Shown here in pieces: positions 1 through 7,662 of a stretch of DNA of 12,626 nucleotides. This stretch comes from JAFAVN01 sp036378375 (GTDB lineage Bacteria; Verrucomicrobiota; Verrucomicrobiia; Chthoniobacterales; JAFAMB01). The stretch lies in NCBI GenBank assembly GCA_036378375.1, contig DASUWQ010000273.1, forward strand, positions 1-12,626. The letters are read 5' to 3'. The translations under genes were made by a program, and so were the position numbers. Below the pieces are notes generated by a model, which searched no databases, had not been told where the DNA came from, and worked only from the letters and a program-made list of their open reading frames with translations. Within the stretch, counting starts at the first letter, position 1. Every line of letters starts with the position of its first letter.

Positions 1-88
1 CGATTCGGTTTGCTTTGGCTTCTTTTTGGCTGTTCTGTCCCTTGCTTACGGCGGTAGGTGCCGCCTTTAGTGTGTAGTTTTTCATTCT

Positions 89-122
89 TTGTCAGGCTGC
101 TGCTATTCCGGCAGCCTGACAA
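89..122. terminator. 12-bp hairpin near left edge, possible terminator
   Basis: Positions 89-100 and 111-122 are perfectly complementary (12 bp, GC-rich core GTCAGGCTGC) around a 10-nt loop. No T-run follows on either strand, so this is not a classical intrinsic terminator. It could end a plus-strand gene entering from the left: frame 3 is open from base 3 to a TAG at 75-77 and reads as a hydrophobic tail, but a second frame is also open and no protein is recognisable. Apart from this hairpin and the one at 177-206, I see nothing else in bases 1-226. Confidence 0.3.
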
Positions 123-176
123 CACCATGGCATCTACCAAATTAGCCATCGTCTCGAGCACTATTTGAAAAGCAAT

Positions 177-206
177 GCCGGGCGCAAGCTTACGCTTGCG
201 CCCGGC
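177..206 (-). terminator. Strong hairpin terminator after the GH3 gene
   Basis: A perfect 13-bp GC-rich stem (177-189 with 194-206) closes on a 4-nt loop, 20 nt past the stop codon of the GH3 gene. On the minus strand it is followed by ATTGCTTTTC, a modest U-tract. On the plus strand it is followed by TGCATTTTC, so it might act in both directions. The position and stem strength support termination of the glycosidase transcript, although the U-tract is short. Confidence 0.65.
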
Positions 207-226
207 TGCATTTTCACCCACCGCCA

Positions 227-2836
227 CTAAGGATTTGACGTGATATCTTTCAATAAGCTGACCTTCCCTTTTAAGGTCAGATCACTGAGCTGAGACGAGG
301 ATCCCACCCAGACTTCATAGGTGTCTTGGGGAGCATCCCATTTTTCCTTATTGATGTTCCAATATGCGAAAGAACGTTGATTGAGTTGTAAGGTTACCTG
401 TTGTGATTGTCCCGGCTGTAACGAGACTTTCTGGAAACCTTTTAGTTCTCTAAGCGGACGCGGAAGCGGAGGTTTTTTCTCCCCAACATATAATTGGGCC
501 ACTTCGGCTCCAGCCACATTACCAGTGTTGGTAACGGTAAACGTTACAGTAACCGGTTGCGTTCCGTCGTAACTTGCGGGCGAGATACTTAGGTTAGAAA
601 ACGAGAACGTCGTATAGGACAAGCCGAATCCAAATGGGAAGAGCGGCTGAATTCCATTGTGGTCATATCCGCGATAGCCGATAAAAACGCCTTCACTATA
701 GTTAAGCGAGTCGGGATGCTGATTAACTGGGTTAGGGAAGGTGGCATAGGCCGGATTATCCTGGGCGCGTTTCTCCATCGTAATCGGCAGTTTGCCGGAA
801 GGATTCACGTCCCCGAACAAGATTTCAGCCAATGCCTGGCCACCAAGTTGGCCCGGATAGAATGCTTCTACCAAGCCGGCAACCTGATTGATCCACTGCT
901 GGGAATCGAAGTTGCCGCCGCCATGAAACACAACCACCGTTTGCGGATTGGCAGCAGAAACGTTCTTGATAAGCTCATCTTGGAATTCCGGGAGGGTAAA
1001 CGACCGATCCTCACCTTCGCCTTCATATTCATTACTGATACCGGCAGCGATAATGACGGCGTTATAGCCGGCGATAGTCGAGGGGGGATTCAGTGCCGCG
1101 TAGCTGGCCTGTATACCGGTTAGGCCGCCTTCTTCGAAGGTGTCAAAAAACCCACCCACTCGGCGGTAATCGATTTCAATAGTGTAGGTCTTACCAGCGG
1201 TTAAGGTCGCCTTAGCGGAGTAGGCAGGGGTGGGACCGTAGCCGACTGGAGGGGTCGTAGGACTGTTAAAGTTATCAAAGATTGCGCTCCCGTTGATAAT
1301 AAACCGCAGCCCTCCATCTCCGCGCACCTTGAACACATAATCACCGGACGTAGGGACGACAATTTGACCGACCCATTTGGCCGAGAAGCCACCTTGGTTG
1401 GTCGACACCGGAATTGGATCGATGTCCCAATCAAAGTTGACTTCGTTATCTACCCGAGTAACGACCGGTGTACCGGAAAGATCGTTGCTCGTGTAGTACG
1501 AGGCTTGGAGACCTTGGGTAATCTCACCGTTGTTGCTGTATTGCCAGGTCGTATTAGCTGGATCAAGCGAGCAGACCGATATGAAATCGACCTGGGTGTT
1601 TGCGCCGACCTCCGATTTGATCCCAGCTAGTTCGCTGACATACTCGATCGGAGTAACATAGGAACTACCAAATCCGGTCGGAGGGGCGTACTCAGCTAGA
1701 TTTCCGATGACTGCGATCTTGGTGACCGTGTTTTTGTTAAGCGGAAGCAGATTCCCTTTGTTCTGCAGTAGAATTAACCCTTCCCGCGCAACATCCAATG
1801 TTGCCTGTTCACTAAACGGATCATCCAGCGGGATAGAGGTATCCAACTGTTGCCGATCAAGAAACCCGTAAGAGATCGCGCTCGTCAAGATGTGTTTCAC
1901 CTTAAGATAGAGATCCGCGACGGTCAGCGGGTTCGGAATCCAGGGGGAAAGATTCTGCTGATTCATGAAACTACCGTTAGGTAGATCGATGTCGCACCCA
2001 GCTAACGCGGCCGACAGCCCGTCGTGGATGGCATCGTAATCAGACATTAGGATTCCGTGAAAACCCCATTCGGTCCTGAGAATCGTGGTCAACAGGAAGG
2101 GGTTTTCGCAGGCAAAAGCGTCGGTCCCCGCGCTATCCACCGCGTTATACGATCCCATAACGGTCGCTACCTTTCCCACTTTCACCGCGGCTTCGAAGGG
2201 CGGCAGATAGATCTCTCGGAGCGTGCGCTCGTCTACGATTATATGCACGTTGGTCCGGTTCTCTTCTTCGTCGTTGCAAACGTAGTGTTTGGCGCAAGCC
2301 CAGACACCTTGAGCCTGAATCCCTTGAATCTCCGATGGATTGAGTTGGCTTCCCAGAAACGGGTCTTCACCCGTCATGTATTCGAAATTCCTACCGCCCA
2401 TTGGTACCCGATAGAAATCCATCCCTGGGCCAAGAATACTAAAGTATCCACGGGCCCGAGCGTCACGTCCCATGGAAACGCCTTGATCGTGAGCGCGGTC
2501 CGGATTCCAGGTAGCCGCCAGGGTTAACCCGGAAGGGAAGCGGATACTGGGTTCGTTGCGGCGAACGCCCAGCGGTCCGTCCGTTTGATAGAGCTGCGGA
2601 TTGAGGGGAGAAAAGTCATTGACGGGGATGGGCTTGAAATCGAAAAAGCCCGTACCGCCGATGTAACTGATCGCATCGTCAACGGTGAACTCTTTCAAGA
2701 TCTGATTTACCCTTGAACTAACTGAGCTTGGGCTCAGTTTTGAGCTGGCTGTGCTTGAGCTCTGTTGAGCATGGGCACTCAGCAGACATACAAAAAGTCC
2801 ACTGACGGCAAGACGAGACAGAAGAGACGTCTTCAT
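227..2836 (-). CDS. Secreted GH3 beta-glucosidase-type enzyme with PA14 domain
   Basis: This is an 869-residue glycoside hydrolase family 3 enzyme, likely exported, that removes terminal beta-linked sugars from oligosaccharides or plant glycosides. Residues 1-23 are a classical signal peptide with a cleavage site after AHA. The N-terminal barrel shows TDGPLGVR (85-92), AKHY (182-185) and GFHGILMSDYDA, whose D266 is the expected nucleophile. The alpha/beta sandwich begins near 347 (REGLILLQN) and is split by a PA14 domain at about 443-577. It resumes with EGEDR (607-611), where E607 is the likely acid/base by analogy with PA14-containing yeast enzymes. A fibronectin-III-like domain fills about 750-860. 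The start is fixed by the signal peptide. No Shine-Dalgarno is present, and the transcript has CCCCTCCT directly before ATG. Exact substrate cannot be read from sequence: glucoside, xyloside and others remain possible. The gene stands alone downstream of a ROK regulator. Confidence 0.93.
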   Translation of the reverse strand: MKTSLLSRLAVSGLFVCLLSAHAQQSSSTASSKLSPSSVSSRVNQILKEFTVDDAISYIGGTGFFDFKPIPVNDFSPLNPQLYQTDGPLGVRRNEPSIRFPSGLTLAATWNPDRAHDQGVSMGRDARARGYFSILGPGMDFYRVPMGGRNFEYMTGEDPFLGSQLNPSEIQGIQAQGVWACAKHYVCNDEEENRTNVHIIVDERTLREIYLPPFEAAVKVGKVATVMGSYNAVDSAGTDAFACENPFLLTTILRTEWGFHGILMSDYDAIHDGLSAALAGCDIDLPNGSFMNQQNLSPWIPNPLTVADLYLKVKHILTSAISYGFLDRQQLDTSIPLDDPFSEQATLDVAREGLILLQNKGNLLPLNKNTVTKIAVIGNLAEYAPPTGFGSSYVTPIEYVSELAGIKSEVGANTQVDFISVCSLDPANTTWQYSNNGEITQGLQASYYTSNDLSGTPVVTRVDNEVNFDWDIDPIPVSTNQGGFSAKWVGQIVVPTSGDYVFKVRGDGGLRFIINGSAIFDNFNSPTTPPVGYGPTPAYSAKATLTAGKTYTIEIDYRRVGGFFDTFEEGGLTGIQASYAALNPPSTIAGYNAVIIAAGISNEYEGEGEDRSFTLPEFQDELIKNVSAANPQTVVVFHGGGNFDSQQWINQVAGLVEAFYPGQLGGQALAEILFGDVNPSGKLPITMEKRAQDNPAYATFPNPVNQHPDSLNYSEGVFIGYRGYDHNGIQPLFPFGFGLSYTTFSFSNLSISPASYDGTQPVTVTFTVTNTGNVAGAEVAQLYVGEKKPPLPRPLRELKGFQKVSLQPGQSQQVTLQLNQRSFAYWNINKEKWDAPQDTYEVWVGSSSQLSDLTLKGKVSLLKDITSNP

Positions 2837-3204
2837 AGGAGGGGTACTTCGTGGGTCGGGAACAGACCGCGCTGTCCCTATCTAGGCTGCTGTTAGCGCG
2901 GGCTGAAACCGAGGTCCTGATGAGTGAATAGCACTGCTGATGCACCGATTACTGATACGGCCCGCGAGGAGGAGGTCAGGCCGGAGTGATGTGAAACCCA
3001 CGAAAAATCCGTTTCCGGGTGTTCCATAAGAATAATTTGGTTTTGTGATCCGGTGAGTCGTCGATCAACCAGTCCGGCGACCGACGACGCACCAAGATCG
3101 GGGGAGACGACATCTTTTCTCAGAAGAAATAGGGTTTGGCAAGAATAATTCTTTCAAATTGAAGTATTTTCACCAGAACGGTCACGCCAATTCGAGGACG
3201 AAGA
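2837..3204. other. Upstream region of the GH3 gene, no gene seen
   Basis: This 368-bp stretch must hold the 5' leader, and probably the promoter, of the glycosidase gene if it is not read through from the ROK gene. I found no convincing -35/-10 pair. It contains a 7-bp inverted repeat (GTCGTCG at 3057-3063, CGACGAC at 3082-3088) and two copies of AAGAATAATT (3028 and 3141). A 26-codon plus-strand reading frame at 2851 has a good Shine-Dalgarno by chance but no recognisable product. Confidence 0.5.
3141..3153. promoter_or_regulatory. 13-bp palindrome, candidate operator
   Basis: AAGAATAATTCTT is a perfect palindrome (6+1+6) about 300 bp upstream of the GH3 start. A related half, AAGAATAATT, recurs at 3028-3037. 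An AT-rich palindrome between a ROK regulator gene and a sugar hydrolase gene is a reasonable operator candidate, since ROK repressors bind AT-rich dyads. The link is purely positional, and such a short AT-rich palindrome could occur by chance. Confidence 0.2.
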
Positions 3205-3405
3205 AAAATCTCACGCAAAGACGCCAAGACGCAAAGGTTAAGGCAAAATCAGGAATAGCCGCAAAAGGTAAGGAACCCGTGTGAGATGAAACGGATCAGC
3301 GCCTATCGGTGTGCCTCTCAGTTGCGCCGCAAAGTCAGACTCCGAAATTTCTAATCCCTGGCTTCCGCTTAATCTTTGCGCCTTTGCGTCTTTGCGTGAG
3401 ATTTT
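3205..3405. repeat. 201-bp imperfect palindrome with CGCAAAGACGC-type arms
   Basis: The arms 3205-3242 and 3368-3405 are inverted copies of each other: the outermost 20 bp are identical, then 17 of the next 20 match. Each arm carries a period-8 tandem motif (ACGCAAAG, ACGCCAAG, ACGCAAAG). About 125 bp separate the arms, and only the flanks of the arms show residual symmetry. The right end lies 15 bp past the stop codon of the ROK gene. No target-site duplication is evident and no transposase is encoded inside. From memory this motif is a common intergenic repeat in several phyla. A non-autonomous, MITE- or REPIN-like element is the best guess. Confidence 0.75.
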
Positions 3406-3420
3406 CGGGAGCAAAAGGGG

Positions 3421-4665
3421 TTAATTCCCGGAATCCCAAAGTTCGAGTAGGCTGGAGTGTTGGCCCTCGGTGATACGCTCGTAGTTGGGGGCGATAAGGT
3501 CGTCTATAGGCAACACTGCCGCGCCTAGCGCTGCTGCTTCGTCCTGGAGCATCCCTTGCAGAATCCGCACGTGACGGTCCACTCGTCGATTCTTTTGACC
3601 GATGCTGGCGGAACGCTCTATCAGAAAGGACAATAGAGGGCTCGGCAAATGACCGCCGACTACAATGGCCTCCGGATCGAACAACAGCTGGAGATCGCCG
3701 ATGATCTCCGTCAGGTAGGAGGCCGCAGCCTTTAACCAATCCAATACTGTCTCGTTTCCTTGGTCGAAAAGCTCGACAATTTTGGTCAGGCTGCGGCCAT
3801 CGAGGCCGGCTTCGCGTAGACGTTGGGTTAAAGATGTTAGTGACAGGTAGGCCTCAAGGCACCCGCGTTTACCGCATCCGCACAACTGCGCATTCCGTCT
3901 CTTATCGACCACGAGATGACCTAGCTCGCCGGAACCGCCTCTAAAACCACGATAGGGACGCCCATTAACGATGATACCGCCTCCGACGCCTACCCCGACA
4001 TAGATGTAAACAAAACTATCCAACGATCGGCCGGCTCCGTACCAGCTCTCTCCAATAGCGGCGGCGGTGGCGTCGTTGTCTACGACGACGGGCAACTTCG
4101 TGCTGCGGTTGAAGTAATCTTGTACCTTAACCTGTTCCCAGCCCGGGAAATTCGGCGAGAAAACGACTTTGCCGTGTTGAAAATCCATGGGTCCCGGGAG
4201 GGCGATTCCAAGTCCTAAGATCCGTTTATGATGGTTCTTCTGGCGAAGCTCGCGAATCGAGCTGAGCGCTTGTTTTAATGCTTCAGCCGGAGTGGTCAGA
4301 TGTCCGGCGCGATAGGTTCGAGATCGAATTACACCTTTGAAGTCAACCAGTACGCTGGCGATGTGATCGCGTTCGAGATGCAGCCCCACCGAGAACGCGG
4401 CATCGGCGTTTATCTCGAATAGCTTTGCCGGCTGACCACGCTCCGCAACTTTCCGGCCGAAATCCCGGATCAGCCCAGTTTGGTGAAGACCGTCGACTAT
4501 GTTAAATACGGTCTGGTTAGTGAGACCGGTCAAACGAGCAACGTCTACCCTGGAGACAGGCCCATGCAGCCTCACAATCTCAAGAATCACTCGCTGATTC
4601 AGTAAGTGGGCGTGTTCTAGGTTTGCTCCGTTTCTGGATCTGGTTCGCCCCGATGTGCCTTTCAT
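3421..4665 (-). CDS. ROK-family transcriptional regulator
   Basis: From the chosen ATG this is a 414-residue cytoplasmic regulator of the NagC/Mlc/XylR (ROK) type. An N-terminal winged helix-turn-helix lies at about residues 35-60 (RVDVARLTGLTNQTVFNIV). The sugar-binding ROK domain follows with DNDA (196-199), a glycine-rich VGVGVGGG segment (about 223-230) and the zinc motif GELGH...CGCGKRGCLE, with H250, C262, C264 and C269 as ligands. The phosphate-binding DxGGT motif of ROK kinases is absent, so it should be a repressor rather than a sugar kinase. An in-frame start 117 nt upstream is possible but would add 39 residues that run through a tandem repeat; MKGTSGRTRSR fits the family better. 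No clear ribosome site precedes the start. A likely target is the downstream GH3 gene or a sugar uptake system elsewhere; the inducer is unknown. Confidence 0.9.
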   Translation of the reverse strand: MKGTSGRTRSRNGANLEHAHLLNQRVILEIVRLHGPVSRVDVARLTGLTNQTVFNIVDGLHQTGLIRDFGRKVAERGQPAKLFEINADAAFSVGLHLERDHIASVLVDFKGVIRSRTYRAGHLTTPAEALKQALSSIRELRQKNHHKRILGLGIALPGPMDFQHGKVVFSPNFPGWEQVKVQDYFNRSTKLPVVVDNDATAAAIGESWYGAGRSLDSFVYIYVGVGVGGGIIVNGRPYRGFRGGSGELGHLVVDKRRNAQLCGCGKRGCLEAYLSLTSLTQRLREAGLDGRSLTKIVELFDQGNETVLDWLKAAASYLTEIIGDLQLLFDPEAIVVGGHLPSPLLSFLIERSASIGQKNRRVDRHVRILQGMLQDEAAALGAAVLPIDDLIAPNYERITEGQHSSLLELWDSGN

Positions 4666-4716
4666 TGGCTTTTTTCGAAGACAATCCAGTAAACCACAGA
4701 AGGCGATGAAGGCAAA

Positions 4717-4751
4717 GCGTGAGAGGTGAGAAGTGAAAAATGAGAAGTGGG
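4717..4751. repeat. Five-unit degenerate heptamer tandem repeat
   Basis: Five consecutive 7-mers read GCGTGAG, AGGTGAG, AAGTGAA, AAATGAG, AAGTGGG on the plus strand, about 50 bp upstream of the chosen ROK start. The array lies in the probable 5' leader or promoter of the regulator. Its length and degeneracy resemble the short tandemly repeated sequences described in filamentous cyanobacteria, but the unit differs from the other tandem repeats in this window. Confidence 0.65.
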
Positions 4752-5078
4752 TCTGCGGTCGCGACTCGGAGGGGAGCCGCATTAGAGATGTATGGCCTCC
4801 AGATGAAGAAGCGGTCTATCGTGTATATTGCTGGAAACACTTTTTCGGCCGCGGCTCCCTGGAGACGTGGCGCGATCGAGAGTAGTTTCAATCCCAGCCT
4901 GTTGAATATACCTATCCCCAGGGCGTCGCGTCTGTTCGAGCGCCATATCTGCAACGATTATTGGCGTCGACATGCGTGCGAGCTTTAACGCGGAATGCAA
5001 CGCCCCTCCGTTCCTTTCTTGCGGTACGATCACTGAATTCCCGATCGTCAATCGCTTACGCCGACGAGGCGCCAACCC
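4752..5078. other. Gap between S46 and ROK genes, probable ROK promoter region
   Basis: This is 327 bp without a convincing gene. Reading frames exist on both strands (plus 4740-4988; minus 4782-5075 from a TTG), but neither resembles a known family nor has a ribosome site. On the minus strand, AT-rich patches containing TATACA (about 4820-4830) and TATATT (about 4900-4910) could be -10 elements for the ROK gene, yet neither has a matching -35. No terminator is evident after the peptidase stop at 5079. Confidence 0.4.
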
Positions 5079-7187
5079 CTAACGGCTTAGCGGTTTCCCT
5101 GCGACCAGTTCATCGACCAAGGGTTTCGCGTCGTACATCTTGTCGAGCGCTTCGATGATCGCTGCTACGTCGACGGCCACAGATCGACTTTGTTCGTCAC
5201 TGTAAGCGAAATCACCTGCTAACGACTGGATATTACCGTCAAAGATTAGACCAACTAACTGGCCGGCTTCGTTCACTACCGGGCTACCGCTGTTGCCGCC
5301 GACCACATCGGCAGTGGTAACGAAATTGAACCGGGTCCCGAGATTTAGTCTATCGTGCCGATCGATCCAGCGCGGCGGTAGATCGAACGGTTCTCGGTTC
5401 TGATGATCGTTGGCGCGCTGATAAAGACCCGCAAAGGTGGTGAACGCCGGAACTGTTTTTCCGTCTTCTTCGTAACCGGCGACTTCACCGAACGACAGCC
5501 GAAGAGTGCCAGTAGCGTCCGGATAGATCTCGTTTCCTTTCAATGCGAACCTGGCCCGGGCGATCTGGCCATAAGCTTCTTGTTCGGTCTCGCTGGATTC
5601 TTCAAAAACGCGACGAAGGCGCCGTGCCGCTGGGTCAACCAGGGTGGCAAGCGCGATCATCGGATCCGAGGAACCCTCTAAGGAAGCAGCGCCTCCTTCA
5701 TAGACTTGATGCCTCACCGCCACGTCCTTAAGTCTGGTACCGCTAACTAACTCGCGGGCACGTTCACCCGGGGATTTACCGGCCAAGATTTGCTTTACTA
5801 GCGAGTCTTCCGGACCAAGGCGCGCCGCCAGATCGGTCAATGAATCGGATAGTTCTAACTCTTCGACATCATCGTAGATCGGAGCTGGGGAAAAAAGCTG
5901 CAATTCAAGAGGTGCACGGTTTGAATCGCGGTATTCGGCTAGGCGTTCTCCATTCGGCTTTGGACGCTCAACGGCAGCCCGAACTAAAGTGCGAGCGATC
6001 TTAAATAGCCGACTGTCGAACCCTAGTCCTCCGCGGCGCCAATCACCTTCCAACAAGAAACCGCTAACCAGTACCTTCATCATTTCGGTTTCGGCTTGGT
6101 CGATGCGATTGTACGCCTCCAAGACCGGCCGTAGCGTGGGTTGGTTCTCTAACTCGGAACGAAAAGCTTTTTCGTCTTCAACGCGCCCGGCGAAAAACTC
6201 GCTCGAGAGTAGAGTGGCCAGTTGACCATCACTGCGTTTACGCGAGTTACGGATCCCGAAAAGATCACTATCAATTCGGCGTTGATTCTCTAAGGAATGT
6301 GCGCCGAAAGCGGCCAACAACACCTCCCTGCGATAAAGAGTCTGCAGCTGAAACGGTAGCACGCGATCCCGCAGATCCGTCAGAGCTGAAACCGTTAATT
6401 GCCGATTCGTACGTCCGGGATGACCGGATACGAACACAAGGTCATGTTCAGAGGGACCCTGCGGGTTGACCTTTAAATAATTCTCAACCTGCGCCGGCTG
6501 CCCATTCTCGTAGGCTCGGAAGAGACAGATATCTAGATCGAACCGGGGATACTCAAAATTGTCGGGATCTCCTCCAAAGAAAGCGATCCGCTTCTCGGGA
6601 GCAAACACGAGGCGTACGTCGGTGTAGCGCTTATATCGATAGAGCTGATAGGTTCCACCTCCGTAAAATTTTACCACTTCGCTGTGAAGGCCCGTGGTAT
6701 TTTGTGACTCCCGTTCAATGTCTGCGATGACGCGGTTCCTCGCCAGAAAAGCCTGCCCGGCGTTCATAGACGGCTGCACGGCAGCGTTAACCCGCTCGGT
6801 CACGTCCTGAATCGACTGCAAGACGTTGAGCTCCAGGTCCGGACATTGTTTCTCTTCGGACAACGTATGGGCGTAGAATCCATCCGCCAGATAATTGTGC
6901 GTCGCGTCACTGAGTTTCTGCAGACTGTCGGATCCGATATGATGATTAGTGAGAACCAAACCATCCGGCGATACAAAGGATCCGCTACCGCCGCGCCCGA
7001 CCCGGACACTGCTCTTTTGAATATGCTCCAGCCAGGCGGTCGTCGGGGTGAAGTGATACTTGTCTTGAAGCTGCTTAGCCGGTGGATTGTTAAAAAGCCA
7101 AAGGCCATCGTCGGCGAAGGAGCGGTCTTGAAAGAGAACCGCCATGAAACACAAAAGAAGCCAAGAATTTTGGTTGAGCTTGTGCAT
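5079..7187 (-). CDS. Secreted S46-family dipeptidyl-peptidase (DPP7-like)
   Basis: From the chosen ATG this is a 702-residue serine exopeptidase of family S46, which releases dipeptides from the N-terminus of oligopeptides in the periplasm or at the cell surface. A signal peptide covers about residues 1-25 (hydrophobic WLLLCFMAVLF, likely cleavage after SFA). The triad is visible: H83 in LTNHHIG, D219 in FDLDICLFR and S633 in GGNSGSPV. The residue 18 past the serine, G651 in IFDGN, matches the position that is Gly in DPP7 (hydrophobic P1) and Arg in DPP11 (acidic P1). That predicts DPP7-like specificity. Length fits the family (about 700-720). A start 60 nt further upstream was rejected because it puts 20 extra residues before the signal peptide. 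The chosen ATG has GGGGG (7193-7197 on the opposite strand) at 5 nt. The Cys usually found after the catalytic His is Ile here. Confidence 0.93.
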   Translation of the reverse strand: MHKLNQNSWLLLCFMAVLFQDRSFADDGLWLFNNPPAKQLQDKYHFTPTTAWLEHIQKSSVRVGRGGSGSFVSPDGLVLTNHHIGSDSLQKLSDATHNYLADGFYAHTLSEEKQCPDLELNVLQSIQDVTERVNAAVQPSMNAGQAFLARNRVIADIERESQNTTGLHSEVVKFYGGGTYQLYRYKRYTDVRLVFAPEKRIAFFGGDPDNFEYPRFDLDICLFRAYENGQPAQVENYLKVNPQGPSEHDLVFVSGHPGRTNRQLTVSALTDLRDRVLPFQLQTLYRREVLLAAFGAHSLENQRRIDSDLFGIRNSRKRSDGQLATLLSSEFFAGRVEDEKAFRSELENQPTLRPVLEAYNRIDQAETEMMKVLVSGFLLEGDWRRGGLGFDSRLFKIARTLVRAAVERPKPNGERLAEYRDSNRAPLELQLFSPAPIYDDVEELELSDSLTDLAARLGPEDSLVKQILAGKSPGERARELVSGTRLKDVAVRHQVYEGGAASLEGSSDPMIALATLVDPAARRLRRVFEESSETEQEAYGQIARARFALKGNEIYPDATGTLRLSFGEVAGYEEDGKTVPAFTTFAGLYQRANDHQNREPFDLPPRWIDRHDRLNLGTRFNFVTTADVVGGNSGSPVVNEAGQLVGLIFDGNIQSLAGDFAYSDEQSRSVAVDVAAIIEALDKMYDAKPLVDELVAGKPLSR

Positions 7188-7359
7188 AAGATCCCCCGGC
7201 AGGTTAGCCGCAAAAGAGCACAAACTTGCCGAGCCGCAACCCATCACGGTAATGGAGCGTGTCTCGCTTCGGGGTTGTCCAGCGGCAGCGGATGCGCGTC
7301 AGCCTAAGCAACGTCGATCCGCGCATCCGGTAGCTGCCGGCGGCTGCCAGGTTGGAGAC
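7188..7359. other. Leader region of the S46 gene
   Basis: This stretch separates the palindromic element from the peptidase start. No convincing sigma-70 promoter was found on the minus strand; TGGACA occurs near 7280 without a well-spaced -10. The peptidase may be expressed from a divergent promoter type or by readthrough past the repeat cluster. Confidence 0.3.
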
Positions 7360-7611
7360 AGCTCCGTAGGAGCGAAATCTTTATAGCTTGAGCCATAAAA
7401 AACGGGACAGCTCCGGAGGAGCGACATAGAGTTGGAGACCTCGGTTAGGCCTGGCCACATATTCTTAGATGCCGCTCCTACGGAGCTAACCGCCTTCGTT
7501 CTGGCTGCGGCTATAAAGATTGCGCTCCTACGGAGCTACCAACCGCATCGGCTGAATCGGGCTCGGAGCCGAATCGCGTTTTTTAATCCGGCAACCGCCG
7601 GCAGCCACCGG
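7327..7611. repeat. Outer inverted repeat pair around the GCTCC/GGAGC cluster
   Basis: A 21-bp segment at 7327-7347 recurs inverted at 7591-7611 with 19 of 21 matches; both contain the core CCGCCGGCAG. The pair encloses the four-copy GCTCC-GTA-GGAGC palindrome at 7360-7537 but is centred about 20 bp to its right. It may therefore be an older or independent repeat into which the inner element inserted. GC-rich palindromic cores of this kind are typical of REP-like sequences. Confidence 0.6.
7360..7537. repeat. 178-bp mirror-symmetric palindrome of four GCTCC-GTA-GGAGC hairpins
   Basis: Four copies of AGCTCCGTAGGAGCG are present: two forward (7360, 7409) and two inverted (ending 7487 and 7537). 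The outermost pair, 7360-7387 and 7510-7537, matches at 27 of 28 bases including the tail ATCTTTATAGC. The inner pair has one change in the core (GGA for GTA). Both pairs share the same centre, near 7448, to within one base. Each copy is itself a small hairpin (GCTCC/GGAGC, 3-nt loop). The spacers between copies retain weak symmetry. The layout is that of a REPIN or MITE-like element, lying between mvaB and the S46 gene. No mobility gene is included. Confidence 0.8.
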
Positions 7612-7626
7612 ACGATTCCGTTGTAA

Positions 7627-7662
7627 GAAAAGATAAAGCCGGCAGTTATCTCTTATCTTTTC
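7627..7662 (-). terminator. AU-rich hairpin across the mvaB stop codon, possible terminator
   Basis: GAAAAGATAA at 7627-7636 and TTATCTTTTC at 7653-7662 are perfect inverted copies (10 bp) with a 16-nt loop. On the transcript the first arm contains the mvaB stop codon, and the second arm ends in TTATCTTTTCTTAC, which is U-rich. The stem is mostly A-U pairs, so its strength as a terminator is doubtful, but the placement at the end of the operon is right. Confidence 0.35.

Noticed and set aside
2851..2931. 26-codon plus-strand frame with AGGAGG 8 nt before a GTG
   Set aside because: The Shine-Dalgarno is just the complement of the pyrimidine-rich GH3 leader, and the peptide resembles nothing known.
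3335..3739. Minus-strand reading frame overlapping the end of the ROK gene
   Set aside because: It lies in another frame of a clear gene, and its tail is simply the translated intergenic repeat.
4666..4782. 39-residue N-terminal extension of the ROK protein
   Set aside because: The extension reads through a heptamer tandem repeat and adds sequence not expected before the helix-turn-helix.
4782..5075. 97-codon minus-strand frame between the S46 and ROK genes
   Set aside because: TTG start, no ribosome site, no recognisable family and low-complexity arginine-rich ends; treated as non-coding.
7360..7537. Four similar repeats that might be a CRISPR array
   Set aside because: Copies are in opposite orientations, only about 15-28 bp are shared, spacers are uneven and no cas genes are near; the layout is a palindrome.
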